From: Acidobacteriota bacterium
GTDB taxonomy: Bacteria > Acidobacteriota > Terriglobia > Acidiferrales > UBA7541
Direction of reading: 5' to 3'
Length of the DNA: 64,000 bases
Assembly (NCBI GenBank): GCA_003224085.1
Contig: QHYK01000066.1
Coordinates: forward strand, 26,013 to 90,012
Numbering within the stretch: position 1 is the first letter of the stretch; the number at the start of each line of letters is the position of its first letter. The translations under genes were made by a program, and so were the position numbers. Positions 26,266-36,202 of the stretch are shown here, in pieces. The notes beneath the pieces are model-generated. The model saw only the letters and a program-made list of their open reading frames with translations, was not told the DNA's origin and searched no databases.

Positions 26266-27764
26266 GTGGAAAGAAGAGCTCGCAGTCGTCGTTCTTTTTT
26301 GCTCCAGGCGGGTGCGGCGGCGGCTGTGGCTGTTGCTGCTCGCACGCTGAACCTCGAATCCACGGCAAACGCGCAATCCTCGGGTGGCTCCGGCTCTGCC
26401 TGCGAAATTGGTCCGCTCGGCGACGCGGCGCGCGCTCAAGCGTGCTTGAACCTTCGCGAGAGTGTGGCTCAAGCCGACTTCAATCAACCGCTGGTTTCAC
26501 ATCCGTGCAATGGCGATGATTCCCTCTATCCTGACAAATGCGGCAGTTTCACCAAAACTTTGCCGCACGACACCTACGGTCGCGTAAATTTGAGCGCCTA
26601 CCAGAGCCTCATTAATGCACTTTCAAGCGGTAATCCCTCCGACTTCGAGAACATCACTTTGGGCGGCACGGTGAAGCTCACGAACCCGCAATCCGGTCTC
26701 GCCTATGACCTGGAAGGTATGGATGCGCACAACTTGACCGTCCTGGCTCCGCCTACTTTGGCCAGCCCGCAAATGGCCACAGAAATGGTTGAAATGTACT
26801 GGGTCTCTTTGCTGCGCGACGTTCCGTTTGATCAATACCCTTCCAACGCCATGGCTCAGCAGGCCGCGCAAGAGCCTCCATTCCGGGCAAGACTTCCTGA
26901 CCACGTTCAATGACTGGCTCACCGTCCAAGACGGGGGGCAGCACCGGTATCCCGGTGCAAGTGGATCCCCAGGTCCGGTACCCGGGAAATGGACGGGACT
27001 GGGCATCTTTCACGCATGTGGACGTTCTCTCTCAAGCTTACTTCGTGGCCCTCCTTGTCTTGATGACCATGGGCGCCCCTCCAAATCCCGGTCTGCCTTA
27101 CAACAATTCGCGAACCCAAGTCGGCTTTGGAACCTTTGGCGGCGGAGACTTCGCCGGCACGCTCAACGAAGTCGCTACCCGGGCGCTAAAGTCCGTTTGG
27201 TTCCAGAAATGGTATGTCCACCGCCGTCTCCGCCCGGAGGCCACCGGAGGACTCGTCCATTTGATGAAAACTGGCCAGGGGAGTCAGGTAAGCTGCAAGC
27301 TGAACAAAACGCTCCTTTACTCCAACGCTGTCCAGCAAAGCTTCAACAAATATGGAAGCTACTTGCTCTCGCAGGCGTTCTCCGAAGGCTGCCCCACTCA
27401 CCCGTCGTATCCAACCGGACACGGTACGGTTGGCGGCGCTTGCGTGACCGTTCTGAAGTTCTTCTTCAACGGAAGTTGGACTATCCCCAACCCCGTCATG
27501 CCGTCCGACGATGGCCTCTCTCTGCAGCCTTACTCAGGTCCCTCATTGACGGTGAACGGCGAACTTGCCAAAATCGCGCACAACGTCAGCTTCGGCCACG
27601 GAATCCACGCCGGCATTCACTACCGCAGCGACACCGACCAATCGTTGCTCTTCGGGGAGGCGGTTGCGCTAAGGGTCCTTCAGGACCGCGCCTCTTGCTA
27701 CAACGAGAAGTTCTCCGTCTCCATCACCAAATTCGACGGAACCACCGCCACGATTTCCAACTAG
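26266..27764 (+). pseudogene. Vanadium-dependent haloperoxidase, frameshifted
   Basis: The N-terminus has a Tat signal (SRRSFLLQAGAAAAVAVAA), so the enzyme was exported folded. The C-terminal half has the vanadate-binding signature of the PAP2/haloperoxidase fold: HPSYPTGHGTVGG, and FGHGIHAGIHYRSDTDQS. These enzymes oxidise halides with H2O2. Two frame changes occur within about 50 nt. The first frame ends at 26913, the middle piece (SGQDFLTTFNDWLTV) lies in another frame, and the rest runs in the third frame to 27764. Dropping one C near 26875 and one G from the G6 run at 26933-26938 gives a continuous protein, so either recent decay or sequence error is likely. The GTG at 26266 gives the signal peptide; an ATG at 26240 with GGAGG 9 nt before it is better placed but would need a third indel. 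Confidence 0.8.
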
Positions 27765-28039
27765 CTCGCATTGAAAAACTTCGGGTGGCCTTCGCTTTGA
27801 ACCGAAGGCCACCCGTTGAGGCGGGGGGGCGAAACGCCGCCTTTGGCCATCAGGGCGAGGAGGCGAGTGAGATATTCGCGAAGATCCTCGGCGGAGGAGA
27901 ATTTTGAGAAGCCGCGGAGGAGTTCTCGCGAGAGATCGGTCTGGTCATCGGGAGCCCGGGGGAAGCCCGCGGCCCTCAGGCGGTCATGGCGGATAATCTT
28001 CGGCTCACGCATGGCAGGGCGGCAGATCGCTCGCATCAT
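27761..28039 (-). CDS. Small hypothetical protein or remnant
   Basis: A 92-residue frame on the minus strand. The middle (SRELLRGFSKFSSAEDLREY, then LTRLLALMAKGGVSP) reads like a natural helical protein. The last residues are encoded by a perfect 13-bp hairpin (27782-27794 with 27803-27815), followed on the minus strand by five T residues (27774-27778 as A on plus). A terminator inside the last codons suggests the true reading frame was shorter or has been altered. I do not recognise the family. Confidence 0.4.
   Translation of the reverse strand: MMRAICRPAMREPKIIRHDRLRAAGFPRAPDDQTDLSRELLRGFSKFSSAEDLREYLTRLLALMAKGGVSPPRLNGWPSVQSEGHPKFFNAS
27774..27815 (-). terminator. Hairpin terminator after the haloperoxidase locus
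   Basis: CGGGTGGCCTTCG (27782-27794) pairs perfectly with CGAAGGCCACCCG (27803-27815) over an 8-nt loop. The T tract is on the minus-strand side, so it would stop minus-strand transcripts; it may also help end the plus-strand haloperoxidase transcript. Confidence 0.6.
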
Positions 28040-29960
<1,921 letters not shown>

Positions 29961-29985
29961 CGCGACAGGCGACATTTGCGTGGGC

Positions 29986-30393
29986 ATGTTTGAGGTCAAA
30001 GTGAAATTGGCAAATCTGGCTGCTCCCAGCCAAGCCGAAAAAGCGTCTCTACTTGTTGATACCGGCGTGACCTTGTCTTGGATTCCCAGAGGAGTTCTGC
30101 CGAAGCTCGGTGCAAAGCCGATCTCGCGAGTCGCCTTCTCGCTTGCGGACGGCCGTGAGATTGAACGCGAACTGACCGGCATTCTGCTCGCCATCGACGG
30201 AAAGAAAGCTGCGGTTGCGGCCGCTTTCGGTGAGCCTGGGGAAGGGAACCTTGGCGCAACTGCTCCAGAGAGTTTGGGATTCCTGGTTGATCCTAGCAGC
30301 CAGAAACTGCTCCCTCGCAAGTTGCTGTCACTGCGTACGAAGGTTTTAGAGACACATGGTGTGTCAGAAGGAGAGTTTGGGTTGAGGAGGTGA
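29986..30393 (+). CDS. Retropepsin-like (clan AA) aspartic protease-fold protein
   Basis: A 135-residue protein with one DTG active-site motif in LLVDTGVTLSWIP (about residue 26) and the hydrophobic strand ISRVAFSLADGREIERELTG. Bacterial single-domain retropepsin-like proteins dimerise to form the active site, and their substrates are mostly unknown. The ATG at 29986 begins MFEVKVKLAN and is 25 nt past the thiC stop; a GTG at 29947 overlaps the end of thiC and is an alternative. No strong ribosome binding site precedes either. The later segment GATAPESLGFLVDPSSQKL fits the second half of the fold. Confidence 0.7.
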   Translation: MFEVKVKLANLAAPSQAEKASLLVDTGVTLSWIPRGVLPKLGAKPISRVAFSLADGREIERELTGILLAIDGKKAAVAAAFGEPGEGNLGATAPESLGFLVDPSSQKLLPRKLLSLRTKVLETHGVSEGEFGLRR

Positions 30394-30397
30394 GAGC

Positions 30398-30670
30398 ATG
30401 GAGTTTGTGATTTTTATGGTGCTTCTCTATTTTCTGCCCACGATTGTCGCGATCGTTCTGCTGGAAGACGCTCTTGGCGTTTTTCTGGTGAACTTCTTTC
30501 TTGGTTGGACCGTGATCGGCTGGTGGGTCGCCATGATCTGGGCGGTGGCGGAACGCAAAACTCTTCAGGTGCACCGCGTTCCGGTGAGCTCCGGCCGATT
30601 CTGCAGCCGCTGCGGTACTCTCGCGCCGCCGGGCGCGCAAGTATGCCCTAACTGCGGCAGGGCGGTGTAA
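30398..30670 (+). CDS. Superinfection-immunity-like membrane protein with zinc ribbon
   Basis: A 90-residue protein. Two membrane helices (FVIFMVLLYFLPTIVAIVLL and LVNFFLGWTVIGWWVAMIWA) match the T4 Imm family pattern, including LPTIVA and NFFLGWTVIGWW. It ends in a zinc ribbon: CSRCGTLAPPGAQVCPNC. The phage protein blocks DNA injection by related phages; chromosomal homologues have no proven role, so function is open. It starts 4 nt after the retropepsin-like gene and stops exactly before the methyltransferase start, so these three genes are likely one operon downstream of thiC. No phage genes are nearby. Confidence 0.78.
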   Translation: MEFVIFMVLLYFLPTIVAIVLLEDALGVFLVNFFLGWTVIGWWVAMIWAVAERKTLQVHRVPVSSGRFCSRCGTLAPPGAQVCPNCGRAV

Positions 30671-31387
30671 TTGGCCGATTCGCCGGAACCAGGCGCGACG
30701 AAGCCGCAATCTGGCGAGGTGCTGCGGGAAGAGTTTAATCGCTGGGCGGAAGCCGGGCGCGGCGAGGGCATGGAGCAGGAGCACCTGCCCATTACACTGC
30801 CAGTGCTCGAAAAAATGCGCCTTGCAGCCGCTGACAATGTTCTCGATGTCGGGTGCGGAGCGGGCTGGCTTTCGCGGCGCCTGGCAAAACATGTTCCCCA
30901 GGGGCGCGTCGTGGGAATGGACGTTTCCGACGAAATGATTCGCTGCGCGCGGCGCGCCAGCGTGGATGTTGAAAATTTGATGTTCGTCACCGGCGAAGTC
31001 GAGGAAATTCCGTGGGAGCCGAATTTCTTCGCCCACGCGATTTCAGTCGAATCGTCCTACTACTGGCGCGATCCTGCCGCCGGCATCAGGGAAATTTTTC
31101 GCGTGCTGAAGTCTGGCGGTTCGGCCCGGATTCTTATCAACTACTACTGCGAGAATCCGCATTCTCACCAGTGGGGAGATTTGCTGGCAGTGAAGACACA
31201 TCTGCTTTCGGCGGCAGAGTGGAGCGAATTGTTTCGCGCCGCAGGCTTCGGAGAAGTGCAGCACGAACGCATTGCGGATCGCTCGCCGACGCCGGACGCG
31301 TACACCGGCCGGTGGTTCCGCGACGCGGCACAGCTCCGCGCGTTCAAAGCGGAAGGCGCGCTGCTCGTCCACGGCGTGAAGCAGTGA
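30671..31387 (+). CDS. Class I SAM-dependent methyltransferase
   Basis: A 238-residue methyltransferase. Motif I VLDVGCGAGWLSRRLA is at residues 57-72, the acidic motif II VVGMDVSDEMI near 82, and the post-core RILINYYCEN strand near 155. The pattern is closest to the UbiE/type-11 group, but the substrate is unknown. The start is a TTG directly after the preceding stop codon, so translation is coupled; a start further in would cut the N-terminal helix. The SDR gene follows after a gap of 73 nt. Confidence 0.85.
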   Translation: MADSPEPGATKPQSGEVLREEFNRWAEAGRGEGMEQEHLPITLPVLEKMRLAAADNVLDVGCGAGWLSRRLAKHVPQGRVVGMDVSDEMIRCARRASVDVENLMFVTGEVEEIPWEPNFFAHAISVESSYYWRDPAAGIREIFRVLKSGGSARILINYYCENPHSHQWGDLLAVKTHLLSAAEWSELFRAAGFGEVQHERIADRSPTPDAYTGRWFRDAAQLRAFKAEGALLVHGVKQ

Positions 31388-31460
31388 AAACGCGCGAACA
31401 TTTTACGGGAAGGAAATCGTTGGCGAATATTTGAGGAACGCTTTCCCAGGAAGTACTCGT

Positions 31461-32372
31461 ATGTCATTTTTGAGCAGCGGCGTGGCCGTCGTGACCGGAG
31501 CGGGCTCCGGACTTGGCCGGGCGCTGGCGCAGCAGTTGTCGGCAGCGGGCTCAGCCCTTGCACTGGCCGACATTGACGAAGCGACCCTGCTACAAACGGC
31601 GCAGTCTCTTGAAAAAAACAGCGCGTTGCGCGCGACGAAAAAAGGCAGGGCAGTGGACGCAGCCGCGAAGAATGGCCCGCTCATCACCGCCCATGTTGTC
31701 GACGTCGCAAAAGAAGAAAGCGTAAAGGCGTTTGCAGCCGACGTGCACACGCGCCACGGGCGCGTCACATTGCTCATCAACAACGTCGGTGTCGCGCTTC
31801 ACGGAAATTTTGAAGAGATTTCGCTCGACGATCTCCGCTGGCTGATGGACATCAATTTTTGGGGCGCCGTCTACGGGGTCAAATACTTTTTGCCGATGTT
31901 GAAACGCGAGCCGCGCGCGCACATCGTGAACTTGTCGAGCCTTTTCGGAATTATCGCGCCGCCCGGCCAAGCCGCTTACTCGGCCAGCAAGTTCGCCGTG
32001 CGCGGATTTACGGAAGCACTGCGCCACGAACTCGAAGACAGCAATGTTGCTGTGAGCTGCGTCCATCCGGGCGGCATTCGATCCTCCATCGCACGCCATG
32101 CGCGGCTGGGAGCGGCCGCTTCTCCGGCGAGGCGAGAGGAGAGTCTCGCGCGGTTCGAACAATTGGCGCGAACTTCGCCGGAAAAAGCGGCGGCCGCGAT
32201 TTTGCGTGGTGTGGAGCGGCGCGAGGCACGGATCCTCGTCGGTATCGATGCCCATCAGATCGACTTTCTACAGCGTTTGCGACCCGCCAATTACTGGAAA
32301 TTCCTGGCGCGGAAGCTCAGAGAACCCGTAGCCACGAGCAAAGCAAGCACCCTCAAGCCATCGAGCAGCTGA
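31461..32372 (+). CDS. Short-chain dehydrogenase/reductase
   Basis: A 303-residue classical SDR. The NAD(P) loop is VVTGAGSGLGRALA (TGxxxGxG), NNVG lies near residue 100, and the catalytic triad is Ser in IVNLSSLFG with YSASKFA (YxxxK). Such enzymes oxidise or reduce alcohols and ketones; nothing in the sequence picks the substrate. The ATG at 31461 is chosen because AGGAAG lies 7 nt upstream; a TTG 30 nt earlier has no such site. A short insert after the coenzyme loop (KKGRAVDAAAKNGPL) is a little unusual. The C-terminal tail is basic and may be disordered. Confidence 0.88.
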   Translation: MSFLSSGVAVVTGAGSGLGRALAQQLSAAGSALALADIDEATLLQTAQSLEKNSALRATKKGRAVDAAAKNGPLITAHVVDVAKEESVKAFAADVHTRHGRVTLLINNVGVALHGNFEEISLDDLRWLMDINFWGAVYGVKYFLPMLKREPRAHIVNLSSLFGIIAPPGQAAYSASKFAVRGFTEALRHELEDSNVAVSCVHPGGIRSSIARHARLGAAASPARREESLARFEQLARTSPEKAAAAILRGVERREARILVGIDAHQIDFLQRLRPANYWKFLARKLREPVATSKASTLKPSSS

Positions 32373-32768
32373 CTCGAGCTGGCAAACGCACCTTGGCGGA
32401 GGCGTTCGGCGGTTGATTCGAAAACAGCGGAACTGGAAGCTAGTTCCGGTTTGACTTGCAAAGAGGACTGCCACAGGATGAGGCGAGCGACTCAACGCGC
32501 GTTGCGAACTTCTTTCGAGCAGTGATCGAGCGCGTGCAGGCGTTGCCGCTCATGCTGCCTTTGGCGTCAAACGGAAAGACGGGATCCTTCGTCTATGCGG
32601 ATGTTGAGCGGGCTTTTGCGGGAGGGCGCAGCGCAAGGCGCAAGGCGGATTGTCACTTAAAGCATGAGTTGGCCGCGAGCGCACCAGCAAGCATTTTTTT
32701 GCCTTCGCCAGGATCGTCCAGAGACCCGTCTGGCAACCTTGTGAGCGCAGTGTGCCCAGCCTTTCGAC
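32373..32768. other. Region with decayed 5' part of the SEC-C/DUF1186 gene
   Basis: 396 nt with no clean gene. In the frame of the next gene, SMSWPRAHQQAFFCLRQDRP runs up to a TGA at 32742-32744, then AQCAQPFDLAGDTV continues into the intact part. The first stretch resembles the helical start expected for DUF1186 but is interrupted. A different frame (32456-32995) is open but has no plausible protein. Confidence 0.45.
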
Positions 32769-33368
32769 TTGGCAGGCGACACCGTGACGGAAGGCTTGGA
32801 CACCATTCTTGCTTCGGTTTCGGACGGGGACATGACCGGCATGGCCTCGCTCGTGGAAAACGAACGGGCAAACGAATATGTCCGCTCAGCGGCCCTCAAG
32901 GGTCTCGTGACACTGGCGGCCTGCGGCAAGCAAAGCCGGGACGAAGTGATGGCCTACTTCAAAGGTTTGTTCCGCACGCTCGAACGGACTTATAGCCTTA
33001 TGGGGGATAGCTTGGCCAGTCGTTGCACGGATCTGTGCCCAGAAGAAGTGAGAGAAGATCTTCGCCGGGTCCACGAGCAGGGGCTAATTGATCCATTCTA
33101 CATCCACTACATCCGGTGGGAGGACATCGAAGGCGCGCTCGGCGTCGGCAAAGAAGCCGCCATGAAAGCGCTAATTATAAAGGAGCGGTATGGATTGATC
33201 GATGATGCGGAAAAAGAGATGAGTTGGTGGGCCTGCTTTGAAGAGAACAAACACCGCAAGGTCAAGCTTGGCTGGGACACCCCAATTCGGAAAGCCCCTA
33301 AGGTGGGAGGGAATGAGCCCTGTTCTTGTGGGAGCGGAAAGAAATTCAAAAAATGCTGCGGACCATAG
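32769..33368 (+). CDS. DUF1186/SEC-C metal-binding protein, 5'-truncated
   Basis: A 199-residue protein whose first part, from GDTVTEGLDTILASVSDGDM through LASLVENERANEYVRSAALKGL, matches the middle of DUF1186. It ends in a SEC-C motif, CSCGSGKKFKKCC, which binds zinc. Full-length proteins of this type have about 80 more N-terminal residues, which are replaced here by a frame with an internal stop at 32742. The TTG at 32769 has no ribosome binding site, so the gene may not be expressed as a full product. SEC-C tails often link proteins to SecA or nucleic acids; the role is unknown. Confidence 0.65.
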   Translation: MAGDTVTEGLDTILASVSDGDMTGMASLVENERANEYVRSAALKGLVTLAACGKQSRDEVMAYFKGLFRTLERTYSLMGDSLASRCTDLCPEEVREDLRRVHEQGLIDPFYIHYIRWEDIEGALGVGKEAAMKALIIKERYGLIDDAEKEMSWWACFEENKHRKVKLGWDTPIRKAPKVGGNEPCSCGSGKKFKKCCGP

Positions 33369-33539
33369 GGAGCTTAGCGTCCATATCCACCTTGCATGAA
33401 GGCGGGCCCTTTCAACGCATTTAAGGTCGCTCCTGCGAGACAATGTCGCACTCGTGGCCAACTCATGCTTTATTTCCGGCTACCTCATGCTATAAGGGAC
33501 ACGGATGCCACCGCATTTAGCGATGGAGGGCAGAAGATT

Positions 33540-34571
33540 ATGTCTCAAGTCATGCGGTTCGGAAGGAGGGCTCTAGAAGTTTCCGCGTTCTTGCTGGCCT
33601 GGGCTATCTTCAGTCAGCCTACGTCCTACGCTCAAACGTTTGCGCTGAGCGACACGAAAGACCTGGTCCTGATTAACACGAAAGCCGGAGCCGTCGAATA
33701 CAAAGGGCGCAAAGCTGTGCGCCTGACAAAGGACGTGCAAAAGGACGGCTTCGCGCTGTTGAAGGGCACAGATTTTCAGGACGGCACCATCGAAGCCGAC
33801 ATCGCATTGAAAATTACCACGCCCCCGGAAGTGAGAATGCCTGGGTTTGTAGGCATCGCTTTCCGGGCGCGACCGGATGCATCACGTTACGAACTTTTCT
33901 ACCTGCGGCCGGGGAACTCATACGCGGACGACCAGGCGATGCGCAACCATTCGGTGCAATACACCTCCGAACCGGACTTTGGCTGGTACAAACTGCGCCG
34001 CGAGTGGCCCTGGGTTTACGAGAGTCACGAGGAGTTGCAAACCGAGACCTGGATGAAGGTCAAGATCGGCGTGAAGGGCCGCTCAGCCAGGCTTTATATA
34101 AACGGGTCCGAGCATCCAAGCCTCGTTGTGGACGGCTTGAAGGGCGAAGATTTGCGGGGCGGCGTCGCGCTTTGGGGTTATCAAGGCGAGGAGGCATATT
34201 TCTCAAACTTGCGTATCATGAATTCCACGCCGCTGCCGGTAAAGAATGGCTCGGACGCCAGCGGCAACTGGCAGGTCAAGTGTTCGAGCGACGCCGGACC
34301 CATTGAAGGAACTGTGCTACTCAAGCGCGACGGCAATAAAGTGACGGGAAGCTGGTCCGGCGAGATGGGCAAAGATCGCTCCATTTCCGGGACGTGGCGC
34401 AACGGCTACGTGGAGCTCAGCTTCAATGTGGATTGGCCCGTCGACGACAAAGGCACGGTCGCGCCCGCTCTTGCCACGCTTTCCGGCTGGTTCGACGGAG
34501 ACTCCGCCGGCGGTCGTATGAAGGTAGAAGGCCGAGCCGATGGGCGGTGGACGGCAACGCGGAAGCCGTAA
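33540..34571 (+). CDS. Exported concanavalin-A-like protein (3-keto-disaccharide hydrolase-like domain)
   Basis: A 343-residue protein with a signal peptide (RRALEVSAFLLAWAIFSQPTSYA). Residues about 40-240 form a jelly-roll domain: AVRLTKDVQKDGFALLKGTD, then DGTIEADIALKITTP, VGIAFRARPDASRYELFYLR, KVKIGVKGRSARLYINGS and VALWGYQGEEAYFSNLRI. This pattern is that of DUF1080/LamG-type sugar-binding or glycoside-hydrolase-associated domains. A second beta domain (GTVLLKRDGNKVTGSWSGEM) follows. The substrate is unknown. GGAGGG lies 9 nt before the ATG at 33540. It ends 3 nt before the nuoB promoter. Confidence 0.7.
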   Translation: MSQVMRFGRRALEVSAFLLAWAIFSQPTSYAQTFALSDTKDLVLINTKAGAVEYKGRKAVRLTKDVQKDGFALLKGTDFQDGTIEADIALKITTPPEVRMPGFVGIAFRARPDASRYELFYLRPGNSYADDQAMRNHSVQYTSEPDFGWYKLRREWPWVYESHEELQTETWMKVKIGVKGRSARLYINGSEHPSLVVDGLKGEDLRGGVALWGYQGEEAYFSNLRIMNSTPLPVKNGSDASGNWQVKCSSDAGPIEGTVLLKRDGNKVTGSWSGEMGKDRSISGTWRNGYVELSFNVDWPVDDKGTVAPALATLSGWFDGDSAGGRMKVEGRADGRWTATRKP

Positions 34572-34574
34572 GTT

Positions 34575-34603
34575 TTGACGCGAGTTCCCGCTGCATATAT
34601 ACT
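34575..34603 (+). promoter_or_regulatory. Strong putative promoter of nuoB
   Basis: TTGACG (34575-34580, 5 of 6) and TATACT (34598-34603, 5 of 6) are exactly 17 nt apart. The transcript would start near 34610, so nuoB must begin at the ATG at 34677 and not earlier. Confidence 0.75.
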
Positions 34604-34626
34604 CCACGGAGATAAAGGGCAAAGAA

Positions 34627-34650
34627 CGGGTCTGAAGACCCGCCACTACA
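34627..34650. repeat. REP-like palindrome in the nuoB leader
   Basis: CGGGTCT (34627-34633) and AGACCCG (34636-34642) flank a 2-nt loop and are followed by CCACTACA. It would form a hairpin in the 5' leader of nuoB. It belongs with the palindromes at 28297-28350 and 37857-37879. Confidence 0.6.
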
Positions 34651-34676
34651 GAGGCTCTTGTGGGAGTGATGATCAG

Positions 34677-35237
34677 ATGGGTGTTTTAGACCAACGGTTC
34701 GAAAAGAATTTCATGATTACATCGGTGGACTATGTGTTCAACTGGGCGCGGAAGAGCGCGCTGTGGCCGCTGACGTTCGGGCTGGCGTGCTGCGCCATCG
34801 AGATGATCGCGTCGACGACTTCGCGGTTTGACATGGCGCGATTTGGCGCGGAAGTGTTCCGGCCGTCGCCGAGGCAGGCGGACCTGATGATCGTTTCGGG
34901 TACGGTGACGCTGAAGATGTCAACCGTGATTCAGCGCGTGTGGTCGCAGATGCCGGACCCGAAGTGGTGCATTTCAATGGGAGCGTGCTCGAGCGTGGGC
35001 GGGCCGTTCAATACATATTCGGTTTTGCAAGGCGTGGACCGCATTGTTCCCGTGGACGTGTACATCGTGGGATGCCCGCCGCGGCCGGAAGGGCTGTTCT
35101 TCGGACTGATGAAGCTGCAGGACAAGATTGACCAGATGACTCTGGCAAAGCGGCCCACGGAAATACGGCTGAAGCCGGAGATGGTGGAGGATTTCAAGAA
35201 GGGCGTGATGGTGGCGCAGACGCCGGAGCCCCGGTAG
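34677..35237 (+). CDS. nuoB: NADH-quinone oxidoreductase subunit B
   Basis: NuoB holds the N2 4Fe-4S cluster of complex I that passes electrons to quinone. The 186-residue protein has the cluster-binding Cys residues in [16 protein letters not shown] and VGCPPRPEG, all intact. The ATG at 34677 follows the promoter and a GGGAG site about 10 nt upstream. No other nuo gene is next to it, so it is either a separated subunit of the main complex or part of a different hydrogenase- or dehydrogenase-like complex. A Rieske ferredoxin gene follows after 37 nt, probably on the same transcript. Confidence 0.93.
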   Translation: MGVLDQRFEKNFMITSVDYVFNWARKSALWPLTFGLACCAIEMIASTTSRFDMARFGAEVFRPSPRQADLMIVSGTVTLKMSTVIQRVWSQMPDPKWCISMGACSSVGGPFNTYSVLQGVDRIVPVDVYIVGCPPRPEGLFFGLMKLQDKIDQMTLAKRPTEIRLKPEMVEDFKKGVMVAQTPEPR

Positions 35238-35274
35238 AGATCAGAGAATAGGAACAGAGGAGAGGCTGGAGCCC

Positions 35275-35580
35275 ATGGCGCTTGTGCGAGCTGCCAAGAC
35301 GAATGAAATCACACCGGGAACGATCCGGGAGTTCCAGGTGGAAGGCAAGGCGGTGGCCCTGGCAAACGTTGGGGGCAAATACTACGCCATCAACAATACC
35401 TGCCTGCACCGGGGCGGGCCGCTTGGGCAAGGAGTGCTGAACGGGACGGTAGTGACTTGCCCCTGGCATGGGTGGCAATACGACGTCACTACGGGGAAGG
35501 TGAAGCAGAACCCGGCGGTGGGTGTGGATTGCTACAAGGTCGAGGTAAGGGGCGAGGATATTTTCGTGGATGCAGGATAG
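35275..35580 (+). CDS. Rieske [2Fe-2S] ferredoxin-like protein (NirD/small-subunit type)
   Basis: A 101-residue stand-alone Rieske domain. The cluster ligands are in CLHRGGPLGQG (Cys and His) and CPWHGWQYD (Cys and His). Such small proteins carry electrons to oxygenases or nitrite reductase, or partner with other enzymes. The ATG at 35275 has GGAG within 8 nt upstream. It follows nuoB directly, which suggests an electron-transfer role, but no oxygenase or reductase is nearby to name the partner. Confidence 0.88.
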   Translation: MALVRAAKTNEITPGTIREFQVEGKAVALANVGGKYYAINNTCLHRGGPLGQGVLNGTVVTCPWHGWQYDVTTGKVKQNPAVGVDCYKVEVRGEDIFVDAG

Positions 35581-35743
35581 CGCGGCTTATATAGCTGAAA
35601 ACAAAAGAGATATTCCGGTCTCTAGGCCAAATTTTCCGCGGCACTGTCTTTCCACAGACAAACCGTCTTCGCAGGAATAGCTCCTACATTTTGTTTCGCT
35701 TTTTGGATGCCACCGTGTATAGTTCTGCGGACTTCAGCGTGCA

Positions 35744-36202
35744 ATGTCGACAACGCCTGCTCAACGACATTATTGGATCTTCAGCGCGGACCCTCACCAC
35801 TACCACTGGGACACGCTTTTCGTAAAAGGCAAAGAGATGTGGCACGGGGCGGGGGCCAAGCCGGACGCCATCCGCGCGCTGAAACAGGTGCGCAAGGGCG
35901 ACCGCGTGCTGTGTTACCACTCGGCGCCGGAGCGGTCGCTGTATTCCATCGCGGAGGTGACGCGCGACCCGTATCCCGATCCGCATAATCACAAAGGGAA
36001 AAATCTCGTGGCGGACTTGCGGGTGTTTGAAAAGCTGCCGCGGCAGGTGACGCTGGAAGAAATGCGCGCGAACGCGGCGCTGAAAAAAATGAAGCTGCTT
36101 AAGAACGTGAGGCTGCTCATTTCGCCCATCAGCGACGCGGAATATCAAGAAATTCTGAGGATGGCCGGGATCGTGCCTACGCCGGGAATTCCGTTGCCCT
36201 GA
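35744..36202 (+). CDS. EVE-domain protein
   Basis: A 152-residue protein made of one EVE domain: YWIFSADPHHYHWDTLFVKG at the start, then KGDRVLCYHSAPERSLYSIA (about residues 48-70) and a C-terminal helical part. EVE domains are related to PUA and YTH folds and bind modified bases in RNA or DNA; in some bacteria they are part of modification-dependent restriction, but no restriction gene is adjacent. Its biological role is open. The ATG at 35744 is 20 nt past TATAGT (35718-35723), a likely -10 without a good -35. Confidence 0.82.
   Translation: MSTTPAQRHYWIFSADPHHYHWDTLFVKGKEMWHGAGAKPDAIRALKQVRKGDRVLCYHSAPERSLYSIAEVTRDPYPDPHNHKGKNLVADLRVFEKLPRQVTLEEMRANAALKKMKLLKNVRLLISPISDAEYQEILRMAGIVPTPGIPLP

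Noticed and set aside
26789..27907. Long plus-strand frame across the haloperoxidase
   Set aside because: Only about 15 residues (SGQDFLTTFNDWLTV) are genuine haloperoxidase; the rest is out of frame. It reflects the two indels and is not a gene.
30398..30670. Remnant prophage suggested by the superinfection-immunity gene
   Set aside because: No integrase, structural, lysis or attachment-site features in the surrounding 20 kb.
32456..32995. 179-codon frame overlapping the SEC-C gene
   Set aside because: Arg/Gly/His-rich sequence without any domain; the DUF1186 frame fits far better.
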